Source: Dasyornis broadbenti (lineage: Eukaryota > Chordata > Aves > Passeriformes > Dasyornithidae). From it: a stretch of 64,000 nt of DNA. The notes below the pieces were generated by a model. It did not search any database, was not told the DNA's origin, and saw nothing but the letters and a program-made list of their open reading frames with translations. Location of the stretch: assembly GCA_013397935.1 (NCBI GenBank), contig VZRN01000251.1:124656-188655 (forward strand), in the 5' to 3' direction. Of this stretch, positions 48,976-63,100 are shown piece by piece (the stretch's first letter is position 1; each line of letters begins with the position of its first letter). The translations under genes and the position numbers were made by a program.

Positions 48976-50590
48976 GGAAAATTACTAGGAGAGCAAATAG
49001 GAACTGCTATTAAATGTTGAGATGGGAAGAAGAAAGTGAAAGCAGCAGCAGAGGAATGTGGTTCTCTCGTCCTGCCTCTACCAATTAGGTGCAGTAGATG
49101 GCACCACAGATGCCAGAGAAAGTGTTACCATCACAAACTCCTAAATTTAACACCAGGATGAAACAGGAGCCAGATCTATCACCTGCCAATTACATGAAAG
49201 CTACCGATCTTTTTCTAATGAGCAAAGCCCAGAGAAATAGGAGATGAAGAGTCACCCACTGACAGCTCCCAACTTCAAACGGGATACCTCGCTCCTAATA
49301 ACATGGGTGGTTAAAAGGAACAACTCAAAACCAAAGTGTGTGCAGTCTACCTGGCTCCAGAGTGAGAAACACCTGCGAAATATTTATTCTGTACTGAGTC
49401 AAATCACTGTAAGAGGAAAAGGAGTTTTGTTACCATCCCTTCTTTTGGTGTTTTATCTTTCAGCCAGAAATAAACTCTACAGACAATTCTTCAAAGGAAA
49501 AGTACCTTTCACCAAACTTCTGTGAATTTTCAGATCCACATTTTCTAATGTTTTTAGTGGTAGCAAAGTATTTTTGGTGACAGGGCAAAATCGGTATTTG
49601 AGACAAAGAAACACAAAGCAAATTGAATAACAGTTTTTCCTAATTTAGCATAAATTCCATGTACACTCATTGACAGCAATTAAGCTGCAAACAGGCAGCA
49701 CCGTAGGACTGAACTTTTGAACACATAATTTTTACATGCTGAGAAGTGTGAGCTTGCCCAGTGCTGTCTCAGCCAGTATTCCTCCCTCTCTCCTGAACTG
49801 GTCTCACACTCAGATTGGACACTCCTCCAGCCTATTAGGAAAAACTCTGATTAAAAAAACGTGTTGAAGGGGAAATATGTTGAAACAAACAAATGGAAGA
49901 TATTTGTGCTAAAATATAACTGGAAAGAAAGAATGTCTTCTATTCCATGCTCATATGACAGCTTGAAAATAGCAGTCTTGGAAACAGCTGCACCATTTCT
50001 TCTGGCTTTCAAAAAGTAAAATATCTTGCTTATTTTCAGTTTTCCTTTTGTTGGCAAAATCCTAGAAAGCATGAACACACAGGTGTGGTTTTACTCTTTA
50101 AACACAAAAATGCCACCTGCTGTACATCAAAACTGCTTGAGCCTAAATCTGCTGCATTTATGGGAATGCTGCACTGGTGGTGCCATGACCCCAGATTAAT
50201 GCCAACAGGTAAAACTTGGGATGAACTTTAGATAGTTGTTATTAACTATTTAATAATCCCTGAGGAAAATGAAGTCAGAGGATGATGTAGGAGTTCTGAC
50301 ACTGAGTACTATGGGACATATAAATAATGGGTGGGGCAGTTGATTAATGTTCTATTTCATTTTTGGAAGTCTAGATTAAAATCAACCTTATGTCATCCTT
50401 CAAAATGCATTTGGTGATTTTAATTAAGCTACAAATGTTAATTGGTCCATACCACAAAAATGCCAGGGGCACTGTGATGTCATTTTAGATAAATGGCAAC
50501 CTTTGCTTTTGAGGGTCTTAACGCTGAGTAAAAAACAAATAAAATAAAAAAAATAGCATAGATGTCTTATCTTAGTTTGTTCTTTTGTTT

Positions 50591-50624
50591 TTTTGTTTTT
50601 TTTTTGTTTTTTTNTTTTTTTTTA
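50591..50624. repeat. T homopolymer tract with one ambiguous base
   Basis: Runs of T broken by single Gs, with one N at 50614. The N reflects assembly or sequencing uncertainty in the homopolymer. It could be the reverse-strand A tail of an old retroelement, but no body is recognisable beside it. Confidence 0.8.
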
Positions 50625-53600
50625 CTGGAGAAGAGAAAAACCATGATTCAAATCTAAACATTAATACAGCCCACAACATGTTTTACTGAGCTGTTGCACA
50701 AGCAGTTCTGGATGCAGTGAGATTGCTGGTGGGCCTTCAGTGAAGACTCTGTGCTGCCTTTCCAGGGTACTCTTTTAGCCCGTTCCAACATTTTTCAAAG
50801 TCTTCCTGCACTCTTTTCTCTGTTCTCAGAGCAAACTCAGAAGTGTCAGCTGGATGTCGCTGCTGTGACCCATCCCCTGTTCTTGGGCATGGAGGAAGGG
50901 ATGACATTTTGCCCTGTTTTGCCTTGTCCCGCTGCTGCTGGCCAGGACAGCCTCCAAACCCCTTGGTTTTGGCTTGATGGATCTTCTTCCAGGCAACTTT
51001 CTGTCTGCTGGAACAGAGGAATCACCCAGATGTCCCACAGCCAAAGGTGTGCACAGCTCACAGCCACACAAAGGTGTTAATGAAATGCCTGTTTCATAAA
51101 ACTGTGGAGTCTGTGCACATAAACACAAACTCCTGTAATATCGAGTTCTCCCTGACTGATGTCATACATTGTTCCCAAAGGCACTTCAGTGAAGAATTTG
51201 GGCCTTAAAGAATTCAACAGAGCAAAATTTTATTATTCTCTGCAGAGAAAAATCTTCTGGCAGAAACCAGAGTTTGGAGCTGTTGACTAAGGGCTTTTCT
51301 GCCCTGGAAAGTAGACTGGAATTGCTATTGCAGGATCAGCTATTCTGCAATGACTTATCTGACCCATGACTTTTCCAGACTAGAATATGCACACAGGGAG
51401 CTATTATGGATAGTTTATGCAGAAATAGCTGTTGTGGTCACTTTTCCCACACAGGGAAATGCACAGTGTCCATGCATAGCTGTACCAGGATTGGTTCATT
51501 TTTTAACAGGAAAATACTTTTGGTCTGATATATAACATATGGCAAAATGGGAAAGTAGAAAGGGAGTTTTGAATCAGATTATGATGCAATTGATTGAGAT
51601 CCTTTATTTAATTTACTAATATAAGATATATTATCATAATTTACTATGATTGCTTACATACTAAAAACATCTCTACATCTGCAAGGCTATGTTCATTACA
51701 GGATGTTACATCAGCTTAACTAAATCCTTAAAAAACCCTTCATATCTAATTAAGTCAGTGCAAAAATATTAGCAAAATTATTTGCTGTAGTCTCTGATTG
51801 TCGAATCTCACTTGTCAGTCGTCTGATAACTTCTGATAACATCACCCACTTTTTCAGAAAGAAATACACAGCAATTCCGTGCCTCTGCAAAAGCCAGACT
51901 GTTTTGGTGTTAGCACATTCATTTTAATAAACAACAGTGAACAAGAAACAGCCATTTGCTGCCAGCAGTACCTTTCCTATATCAAGAATTCCTGTTTGTG
52001 CCTTAGGAACAGGTGGATGACAAGTGCGTCCAACACTCGTTAGCAGAGTTCCTTTCTAAAATTCTGATGTAGTGTTAATTTATTATTTCAACCTTTTCCT
52101 GCATGTCCTCTACTCTGCAATGCTGCAGAGTCTCTCGTGCATTGCACTGGAGTGCTCCCATGTTTGGATCCATTCACGAGGAGTTTTGAGTGCCAGGAAT
52201 GCGTGACTGGGACATGTCAAGGAGAAGAAATAAAAATTAAAAATTGCTGAAGATACTGTCAACCATCCATTAGTCCTAAGAAAAGAATATCTAGAGCTTT
52301 CTTTATGAATTAAACTCAAGGTTATCTTTCAGCCCTTTAGTGAAGTTTGAGACTTCATCAGAAGGAAAATTAACGTGCTCATCCACCGGTCCAGATTCTT
52401 AGGTAGTGTGGAGAGCTGGGTGAGATCATACCCTCAGCAAAATCATGGAATGCTAAGAAGCAAATCAGGAAAGCCAATTCCTTACTCTCGTTTTAACGAC
52501 AGGGTGCCTCATGTTAGTCATGAAATGTAAGCAAATGATAGGTGCTGCTGAACAGCTGCTCTTACGCTATATTGGCTCTTCTCTCTGAAAGATTCTAGCA
52601 GGAGAGAACCACTCCTTTAAGTTTTAAGTAAATTGACTTTCTAGATATTTCAGCTGCATTGTCATGGCCTATACATCAAAAGCTTCATTTCTGGAATGTA
52701 TTTTGAAAAAACAGGGCATAGCCTTCAAATTCAGAGACTGGAAAAAGGTGACTGACCAGGTTTTTGTAACTCTCTGCTCCCATGTTTTGATTTCAATGGT
52801 GTGCATCTCTCAGGAACTTGTGTCCCTTTCATATTTCACCTATTCTCCTTGTGTGGAGAGGAAAACAGCACAACACAAACCAAAGAGGTCACTGTGCTCC
52901 TATCAGAGGCATTTAGTCACTGACGATGTAGAACAAATTTTTTAAAATGTATCCAAAAGACAACTCTTATAGAGATTCAAACTGATTTCCAATCCTAGTA
53001 GAAAATTTCTCATTTCATAAATTCTACAGTGTCTACTTTCCAAGAAACCTGCTAATTTTCTGCTCTTATGGGGTTACAATATCAGCCCTGATTTTTTTTT
53101 CAGTGTTGCAATTCATTCCGTTTTCTGTTGGAGAGCTAAGCTGAAAGCAAAGTTTTACTCTGAAATTGTACACTTCAGTGTTTTATATGATGCACTTGTA
53201 ATAAACAAATTAAATTATATATTGTGATGCTAAAGCACTGTAATAAAAGCACTGGCTGCTGAGTGCTTGAGAATTTATGAAACAATTGTTTTCAAGTTTT
53301 CATTACTGTAAAATCCCCCAAATCCTCAAGCTTGATATTTGAGAGACATTTCTGTGCGGCACCAATGCATTTTCGTAATCATAATTTTCAAAAGAAAAAC
53401 CTGTAAGTTTTGCCAGCTGACCTCCTAGGTAGAGCCGTGCCCATAAATGCAGCGAGGCGGATTGGTGCTAACAACATGTAAAGTTCATCTTTGTACTCCA
53501 TTCATTCTCACTTCATTACTGGCAAGATTAGTAATAGCCAATTTGCATTGATTTATACCAACTATTTACAGTCCCCGGGGCACAGAAGTTATTCACCCAT

Positions 53601-53929
53601 GGAAAAACCTGTCATACTCTCCTTTTTTCTAGCCATGCCTCTATCTCTGTGGTAACAGAGGGATGGAGTTTCTGCCTCCAGTGTGTCCTGCACAGAAGCC
53701 AATGTCTCCAAAGCCAAGTACAACAGAAAAATAAGGCTTTGCCAGTAGCTGGGAGGGTGACCTGAAGATTACAAGGAGAAAAAGGCTGAAGTTCTCAAAC
53801 CCTCTGATTTGAACTTTTTTTGATTTTTTTTTTTTTTAATTTGAAATTTGAATTCGAATTGAATCAAAACACTGATTTGAACAGGCAAAAGCTACTCCCA
53901 GGCATCTCTGTGTACCAATTTGGCAAGGA

Positions 53930-54290
53930 AAAGGGCAGTGATGGAGCAACGCAGGCACCTTGCGGTGGAGCTGGACAAACGCAGATGGGACTGGTTATGC
54001 TGTACCCAGTTTTGGTTCCCCCACTCCAAAAGCAGTGTGAAGAATCGACAGGAGGTTCAGCAGAAAGGTACTGAGATACTCTGGGCCAAGAGCACAGGAC
54101 CTAAAAATGGAGAGACTGAAGGTGCTGGGCTTACTTGTCCTGGCAAAACAGAGGCCAGGGACTGGTCTGTGCCTGCACAGCAGCTACAGAGATGACAGCC
54201 AAGTTGTGGGTAGGCAGTGTCATAACACACAACAAGGAGCAATGGCCATAAATCACAGCGTGGGAGGTTCAATTGAAAATTAGGAAAAAA
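53930..54290 (+). mobile_element. Possible degraded CR1-like LINE 3' fragment
   Basis: The order of phrases resembles a decayed CR1 3' end: GAGAGACTGAAGGTGCTGGG, then GAGCAATGGCCATAAATCAC, then GGGAGGTTCAATTGAAAATT before a short AT-rich end. The match is from memory of the family and the copy is heavily mutated. No open frame remains. Confidence 0.45.
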
Positions 54291-55964
54291 ATGTTACTAA
54301 TTTTTCAGGCATTCTTTGAAAAAGAAAAACAAAAACCCCTCAGTAACTACGAAAACAAAACCCAAGTATGAGTACAGCTGAAAAAAACTAATAGAAAATA
54401 AAAATTTGCCATCCTCTGGTTTCCTACTGTTTTAGATATCTCCTACCTTTAATATTACACAAATTACAGTATTAAACAGATTTAACCACACAAGAATGTT
54501 CAGTACATATGTTACCTGGTTTTGTTTAAAATTCTTTGTATGCAATTAATACTTGACAGAAAGCTGTTTCTTGATGAGGAAAGAATTCTTTTTGTACAAG
54601 CAAAGCCCAATAGGGCTTAATTTGCAATGCAATATTGACTGTCATCTCTGAATCAAAAATTAGTTCTTCCTAATGAATTCATTGAATTGTTTGGGCACTA
54701 TTGCATCACTGTGTCCAATAGGATTAAAAAGAAAAGTTGGAAAAAACTCTATTGAAAGGAAACTGCAAAACCCCATTGGCCCAAACACTGAGGATGCTAA
54801 TTAACTAGCAGCAGTTACTTGAATAATCAAGACAGGTTTTTTCTTGTATTTATTACGTGCACTTTCAGGTATTTGTTACATCAGCTGTGATATTTATCTA
54901 AGCATTGATTTAGAACACCACACGTGTGCAAGAGCAAAGGGGTTAATTTTGATCACTCAAACTGTTGATATTCTATTTAAGGCACATTGTGAAACCAAGT
55001 TTTCACCTTTCCCTCAGGATTTTAAATCCACTAGCACTTTTCAGATGGCTTACAGTAATTTTAGTGCTTCCCAAACACAGTTCCAAACGTTCAGCTGTTC
55101 AGTGCCCACTGAGAAAATTGGTTTCCTTTCCTTTGCAACTTTTCAGTTTCCACAGACCAGAGGTTAATATTTTCAATGAAGACTCTCTATTCAAGAAACA
55201 CAAAATGTTTACAACATGGGTGACATAATTATCTCCACAGTGTTAAAACCCAAGACATGGATTTGCCTACAGGCAAACTAAGGCTTTCTGACCGTTTGAT
55301 TGCTGTCTCCTCAGAAAATTTGCAGTGATAAAGATAACGTCTGGAGATATATAAATATAGATTTATGCTTTATAACATTGACTAGGATTTGAAACTTTTC
55401 TTTTTTGAAAGCCATTCCTGAGAGTTCACCCCTGTTGTACTGACTCCACCAGTTTGGGTCTGATTTAACAATGTCTCTGTGCTTCAACATACTGCTGCAA
55501 AGGCTCATGAATATTCACATAAGTTTTCTTGAGGAGAGAAGCTTTTGTATGAATTTCTTAGAGCAGTTGGCAACAAAATATAAGAAACATCTACCACGCT
55601 TCCCTGGATTGGATTAAGGGACGAAAAAGTAAGAGGAGAACAAACACCACAATACTTTGTAGTCCTGTTTGACAACTAAGGGATAAATTGCATCCTGCCT
55701 TCTATTCTTAATAAAAAGCATAAGACCTATTATACTTGTTAATCCAAAGTCCACCTCGACTAATATTCCACTTCTGACAGCAAGGAATACTGGACATCAT
55801 GAGAAGAGCATAAAAAAAGTGTCTGGTGATGCATTCCCAGCATGTTCCTGACTCAGAGACTTCTGAAATAAGTGGTGGGACTTTGTATTCAAGGACTTCT
55901 TGTTGTGTCTTTGTATTTGTCAAATTTTTCTCCAATGGATTTTCACATGCACGTTTTTTAACAT

Positions 55965-56200
55965 ACAACAGGTCCTGGGTCAGGGAGTTCCACAGATTAA
56001 CTACTCACTCTCAGAGGTGTGTCCTTGAACCTGCGATGTCCTCATTAATTATGGTGCTCCTTACTTACAGTGATGAACAAGACAGTGAATAATCAGCCTT
56101 TTGCCACTTTTGCCATGCCACTTGGTTGAGTTTTAGGTGGTTTTTTCAGATTTTTAACCTATCTCCACACTGCTTCCCCTGGTTGCTATCGTCCCTTTTC
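55965..56200 (-). mobile_element. Degraded CR1-like LINE fragment, reverse orientation
   Basis: The stretch containing AGGGAGTTCCACAGATTAAC, then TGTCCTTGAACCTGC, resembles the reverse complement of the conserved CR1 3' region found in many reptile and bird genomes. Similarity decays towards 56200. This is an old insertion with no coding capacity. Confidence 0.5.
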
Positions 56201-57079
56201 CCTATCGTCATGGATTACGGTAAGAAGAAAAGAAAGAAAAAAAAGAACAGAGGGTGAAAATGAGGAAAAAGACAGAACCACTCAAGAGCCTGAACCAAGC
56301 TGGAGGGAATGCAGTGCTCAGGATGTTTGCATCCCTGTCTGGGGCAGAGGGTAAGGGCAGGAAAATAGGCTGGGTCCAAACACAGAGGAAGGAGAGTGGA
56401 AATCCCCAAATTTCAGGAACAGGTGACAGCTCCAGGAAAGAGCCTCTTTCTGGTTTTGATGATGCAGGAGGAATTTAGGCCATCAGAACTTGGCTGGAAG
56501 CTACATACTCCTTCTATTCCTTCCTTTCCCCCTTCTATATTGGGTTGCAATCAAATGAAAAAAAAATCCAGTTTTAAATTCCTTAACATCTGGGCATACA
56601 CAGGCAGGTTTTACTTCCTTTATATCCCTGCAGTCCCACTAATATTTCAGCCCATGAGGACCTGAGATCACAGTTTGGCTTCAAGGAAATTCAGTGTTCT
56701 AAAGCACACTGAGGAGATAAACCATCTTTTCTCACCACTGGAGGGAACATTTTTGCCCTAGCTTGACAAAGAACTTGGGTGTCATTAAGATAAAATAGAT
56801 TACGGAGAATTTGATATATGTGTAAATCCTTCCAGATATTTGATCAATGGGGAAGCAGTGGAACAGGTTTGGGCAGCCTACAGGTTGATGACCTGTTCGG
56901 ATAAAACCAGGCTGGACTATTGAAGTCATTCAATATCCATGCCTGCTGCAGTTTCTCATGGCCAGCTACTTACACGGAGCACAGATTCCTGATTTTATTG
57001 TTTTAACCTGCCACCCTCATACAGGTTATTGCAATAGGGTATAAGAGAGTAATCTGAAAGCAACGTTGAAGATTTACCT

Positions 57080-57185
57080 ATCCAAAAAAAATTACCTCAA
57101 ACAACAAAAACCAACCGTCCCTAAAAAACCCTCAAAAAAAAAACAAAAAAAAAACCCAAACCAACAACAAAACCAAACCAATATA
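57080..57185. repeat. A/C-rich low-complexity tract
   Basis: Runs of A interspersed with CC and CAACAAC, with almost no G or T. It may be a decayed A-rich tail or a slippage product. Confidence 0.8.
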
Positions 57186-60100
57186 TATCCAGACTGGGAT
57201 GGAGAGGAGGAAACTGTAGGATATATTGGCTATGAGTCCTACTATATGCATAGACATGAAATCTTGGCTGCCCACTCCACGAGCTAAAAGGTTGGATAGT
57301 GGCAGTGCTCTAGAAAAGATTGAACCCTGGGGCTTACTGCGAGGCACTGATGGATTTAACGAGCTGGGTGTGTCTTGAGGGAATGAAGGAGATTCTTCTC
57401 CGGACATGCCTGCACTTGAAACTGTGTGGGTTTTGTGCATCTCTGTTAACTGATTTGAAAAAACTATTGTGTGATCAGTGACACACACACGCCTCCTCAC
57501 AGCACTGCCCTGCACGCAGGATACTCTTATTTCTGTCCTTACAGTTCCTGCTGCAATCACAACAGGCTTTTTAGGAGCTTAGTTTAATTTCTCATCTTGT
57601 TTAAACTCCTTTAGTGTTTTGTGCTATTTAGCACATGTTCAGCTGTGAACCATTTCACCGCTTTCCTGTTACAAACAGAAAGAACCCTGGCAGATTAGAG
57701 AGCGACTGAAACAAAAATGCCCAGTGAAAAGGCTAATGCTATGGTTTTGCCTCTGAGCAGCAGGCTGCATTAAAAAGCACATTTCCATTTGCGCAATAGA
57801 AGATTTTGTTAGTCAATAAATCCCTGCAATCTCAGAGGAAAGAATTAATCTTACATAATTGGAGTTTTGTTTCAGGAAATGAATTTATACTAAGAGATTC
57901 AATCTCTTAATTAAAAAGATTTAGTGTGTTTGTGTTCCACTTAGCAGTTTTATTTGTTCTTTAATTTGCAGGAGTCCATACTGGGAAATAATTGCATGAA
58001 AATGCCAAGAGGAAAGGGATGTGCATACCAGGTCTGTGTGCAGACAAGAACCAGGGTCGCCTGAGTTATGCTACTAGTTTTGACTCTTAAAGACCTCAGA
58101 AAATCTCTGCACACGGCAGTTCTCTGTCTGTAAAATTAAAATCAGCAGTGGGTTATCTCACAAGGCTGCTGTTAGTGCTGGAATCCATAGTAGGAGCCGT
58201 CGGTAAATGCACTGCTGGTATTACCGATGTAACAAAATCAAAGAGAGCAGGATAAGATTTCACAGATGGGAAACACTGCCTTAACAAGAGCCTTTTTCAA
58301 ATATCTTCATCTCCTGACAAAAGATGAGGAAATTACTCGTAGATGCATTAAATTGTATTACATGAGGGGGGAAAAAAAGTCAAGCTGCCATCTTTATATT
58401 CTGCCAAGAGGAGAAAACCAGCATTGAGCTACAATAGATGCAAAAATGTTTGTATATTGAGAGTGATCCTGTGTCGAGCTTGTGTCCCTGTGTAGGAATT
58501 TTTTTTACAAAAGAGCTGCTAGGATTGTTCGGCAAAGAGCATCAAGCCTGCGGACCCCCCGCCCTTCCCAGGAACTCCGGCTGCTTGGCTTACTCTTTGT
58601 GGCTATGAAGTCTGAAAAGAGTTCGCAGAGGAGCAACAGGATCGGAATTCTTCTCTCACTTTTTATTGCAGAAGAAGAAAAGACTTTGATCTAGATCTCT
58701 AAAAACTGAACTGGACCACGAACAAACCCATGTTACACTCACAAAACCATTGCCCTCCTAACTACTGGAACTAAACTTTCTAAACCTGCTGTTTTCAACC
58801 AAACAGAGCCAAATATCTTTTAGACCTAATTAAAAATTAATCTGGAACTATCATTTGCTATGACTCAAGTAAGTATTGCACAGGTTTGACTTCAGCTTCC
58901 ATTGAAAACTGATGTAAGGAACCCTCACCCATGGACACAGGCACATATTTCATCCAACACACCACTACCAGTTCCAGGTCATGCTGATTAACGCTTTTCA
59001 CATAAACACACTTCTTATTTCAAATGTTAATGCCTGCTCAGTGCAAGGTGAAAGTCTATCCAACGATAGAATCCCTTAAGAGTGTTAATTAAACAGGACA
59101 ATAATAATCCACTGGTGATTTATAGTGAGGTGGATTACTGGAGCATAGTGGTTGGTCTGATAGGCATTTATTGCCTACTTAACCATTTAAGTATAACAAA
59201 AAAAAAAATCATTGTGGGACAAAAGGTGATGAATGTTTCTGCTAAAACAGTCCATTAAGATGATTCATTAACATTACAAAGAGGTCTGCAGCCTGTGTGC
59301 CACTTGGAGCCTTTAAAAGTCTGGGAAAGTGAGAGGCATTACCATAGGAAATGCTTTATGCTAAATGTGCGCTGATAGAATCTAAAGTCCACTTTCTGCA
59401 GATAACATCACTTTTTACATTTTGCACTACAAGGTCTAAGGATGCTTTGTACTTCTCAATTCCTCGAGAATGTATCTTCCTAACAGAGGAGAGGAGCAAT
59501 AAAAGTCCCAATTCTCTGGCATACATTCGTGTCCCTCACACTTCCCTTTGAACTGATGGGCCTGGAATGCTGAATCGCTGGTTCCACTACTGCGGAATGA
59601 CATGGGAGCCATGAGTTATAGTCACAGCAGCTACAGCTTTATTAAATGCACACCAAATAAAGCTCCTATAATGATCTTTTCAGGTCAAATAACAGCAGAT
59701 GCCTGCTGTGTAACAGCAAGGCGGTGTACCAGCCCCAACTGCTACAGGAATTGTAGGAGGGTTAAATCAGCGTGTAAATGTATCCAAAACAGCAAAATAA
59801 AGTCTTCAGTATATTCCTAACAAATTATTCCCTGAAAGTCGAGCTAATGAAGCTTGATTCTTTAAGGATTTATGTTTCAGCTCTTACGCCTCCCTCTTGG
59901 AATAAAGTTCCGAGTCCCAGTTGTCCTCCACCACATCCCATTGCAATCCCGCCAGCCCCCTTCATCCCTCCAAGCTCTCACCTCCCCCACAACCCCACAA
60001 GAGCATGCAGGCTCCCTTATTTCCTGGGGAATAGTGTAACATGCCTTGGCATCTCCTCCTAGCCATTCCTTGACTTTTGTTTTTGATTTGGCAGCTGAAT

Positions 60101-63100
60101 GAAGCAGTGTTTTCGCCAGGGAATATCAGAGCAATGTGCACATCAGTCGAGTGTCTTGCTGCTGTCAAACACAATGAACAATTGCTGAACTCTCCCCTCT
60201 TCCTCAGTGGGAGCATTAATAAGGATTCCTTCTTCTCCTTAGGTGCTAATTCTTGCAAAACTGGTAAGGACAACTGGTAAGTGTCTCCAAATCATCTGCA
60301 TAACCTGTGACAAATGTGTCAGCATCTTGGAAACTGGGTCAGACAAATAATTAGATTGTGTAAGTGATTTCCCTAGGGAACCAGACTAAGAGGTGTGATA
60401 GGATCTCCACTGACCAGGAGTCAGTAGAATCTTGTTCATTGTGTGTGCAGCACCTGTCCAGTCTACCTGCATGGTCTCAAAAACAAGCTGGACCAGGTTC
60501 TAGGAGCACAACAAGACATTTGCAGCAGACCTGATAAATTCTGCCTCTCAGTAGATAAGTACCTTGTTTTATTTCTCAGTCAGTGAATTAACACAGCTAC
60601 ACCAAATCCTGGGCTGGAGATGACTTAGCTTTGCTGTCCCACCACGGCATTCATTTTCACCTCTAGATACTTCAGCTAAAAGTGAAACATTAGTGATACT
60701 GAGTCTGTACAAGGAAACGTAGCTGAGGGACACAGGTGGCATCAAACACAGTTACCCCAAGCACAGCTCCCCCCCAAACTGTTCAGTATCTTCTAAGCTT
60801 GGGCAGTTGGGCAGGCAACATTCAGTGTCTGGTGCCAAATACATTTCCATTTCTTCTAGGAAACAAGGCACTGACTGCATCCATGATCTGTGACAAGGCT
60901 TCATTACAAAGTGCCCTGTACTGCACCGACCTCATCCACAGAAATGGGATAACTGTTTCCAGGTAGGGCCATTAACCCAGGAATCCAGAAACCAGGCTCA
61001 GACATGGTAAACATCTTTCAAAGGAGCTCTGCTGATTAATGAATTGAGAGTGCTGAGGCGTGGAGCTGTGTGCTCCATGGAACACACGCTCTCCACCTCT
61101 GCTGGCTGCCTTTCGAGTCCTCTGGGACACTTGCAAGTCTCAGTTCTGAGTCAAAAATGCCCAAGGGTGCCCAGCGCTGGGGAAGTGCCTTTGTGGGAGG
61201 ATCAGGCCTGGGTGTCAGACAGACACAGGAAGGAAGGAATACAAACTAGTGGGAGGTTGGCAGGAGCACAGGCTAAACCAGAAAGAGAAGCTGAGCGTGT
61301 GTGTCCAGTGGCTTGCTGAGATTCAGAGTGGAAACAAGGATGAAAGGATTGGATTGAAAGATCCGTGTTTGCAAAGCAAAGGAGAAGGGTTGGATTTTCA
61401 ACATTTCAACGCATTTTCTGATTTTTTCCCCCCCACATACTGAATTGAACCTAATTTCAGTAATAGCTGAGAGACAGTCATCAACATCTTTTTGTATTTT
61501 ACTCTAGATGTTCCTTACAAAGTTCCCACAAACTTACCCACCAGATTTCATCACCCCAGACCACGCTCCACTTATGGTCTCTCCTTCAACCTACATAAAT
61601 ACTGAAGGTAAACACCTCACATTTGTGGAATACAGAGGAAGATCTCATCTCAGAAAAGCTGGTTGAGAAATTTTGGACAAAGTCCTTTTTTCCACCAGAA
61701 AATGCTAACTTGCAAAAATAAAAAAAAAAAAAAAAAATTAAGTAATATGCTGATTTCCATGGAAATTCAGTTGGGTAGGTTCAGATATTCAGATATTTCC
61801 ATGAGAAGAAATCTGTTCTGAATGAGAATGGAGTAGAAATGTGGATGGTATTTTATTAGACTCCCAAAATCAGAAGAATACTCAAATATATGCTAGCACC
61901 CTACCAAACACAACAGAATAACTGTCTATTCTCCATGCAGCTACTTTATTTTGTTTAAAAAAAAATTCCCCAGGCCAAAGAGACACTGCCTGATGAAACA
62001 ACTGGTGACTAAGTCTCACCTACAAAGCACAGGACTCCAAGCAAGCTCTTTTTCAACCCACTACAGAGCCCAGATTTCAGTCTGACAAAAATAATGTTGA
62101 AAACATTATGTCAAATGTCTGCTCCAAATCCCATAAAACACTCCTTGGACAGGGCCCAAGTAAATACCCTAGCCACTGGATGTTAGCTATTCTGGGATGT
62201 CTCATTCTTTCTATTCATGTTTTGTTTTTTAAATCATTCTGTGACAAATCTAAAACAAATGTCAAAACCGTTAATTTTTTTATACTCTAGATTTTTTTTC
62301 TGTTTCTGGACAACTCTAATTCTCAGTGCACCACCCTTAACTCTTCAATTCATTTCTTCTCTTATAACTTGGTCCAACTTGCTGGCCTTTCGAAGAGTGA
62401 GAGACACTTAGCTCTTGCACAGGGAAAATTAATTTGATTTGTGCGTTCTGTATTGTCCTATATCACTGGTTTTTAAAATTACTTCACAGGCCTTTGGGGC
62501 CCATGAGCTGCTTTTACAGGGATCCAAAAAGGTAAATAAGACACATTGCTTTGGCATGACATAAAGAATTGGCTGCCACCAAAGTCTGCACACCAGAAAA
62601 TGTTAAAGATCACCGCTTTGTACAAATATACCTGTGTCCTACTGCTGTTAGCATAGGTTGAAAGCTTGCAATAAGCTTTTATTTGCACTGGGATAAAAAA
62701 TTATTAACGTTGTTAAAATCTAAGTGAATCACAACATTTTTTGGAGGAGAGTAATAAGAATACTTTGGCTCAGGAGATACATGTATAACCAGATCCATCA
62801 TTTTCAAGGGAAAGCAATTTTACAACAGTCAAAGTTAATATAAAGTTCATGTTGTCACTTTTTCCTCATGTACCCATATTAAAACTGGAGAAAATTATCA
62901 TTTGACACACTTGTTTCTCACTGTTAACAGTTATCGCATCTCTAATATCCCTAAGCGTGAGAGCGGCTAATCAAAATGCTAAATAAAATCTGCTTTACAC
63001 GGCCTTAAACACAGTTGGAAATCAATTTTGCTTCTGATTAATTAATTCCCACAAACTTACTCAGATTCAGAAAACATGGTGTTTTTTCTGTCTATCCACC

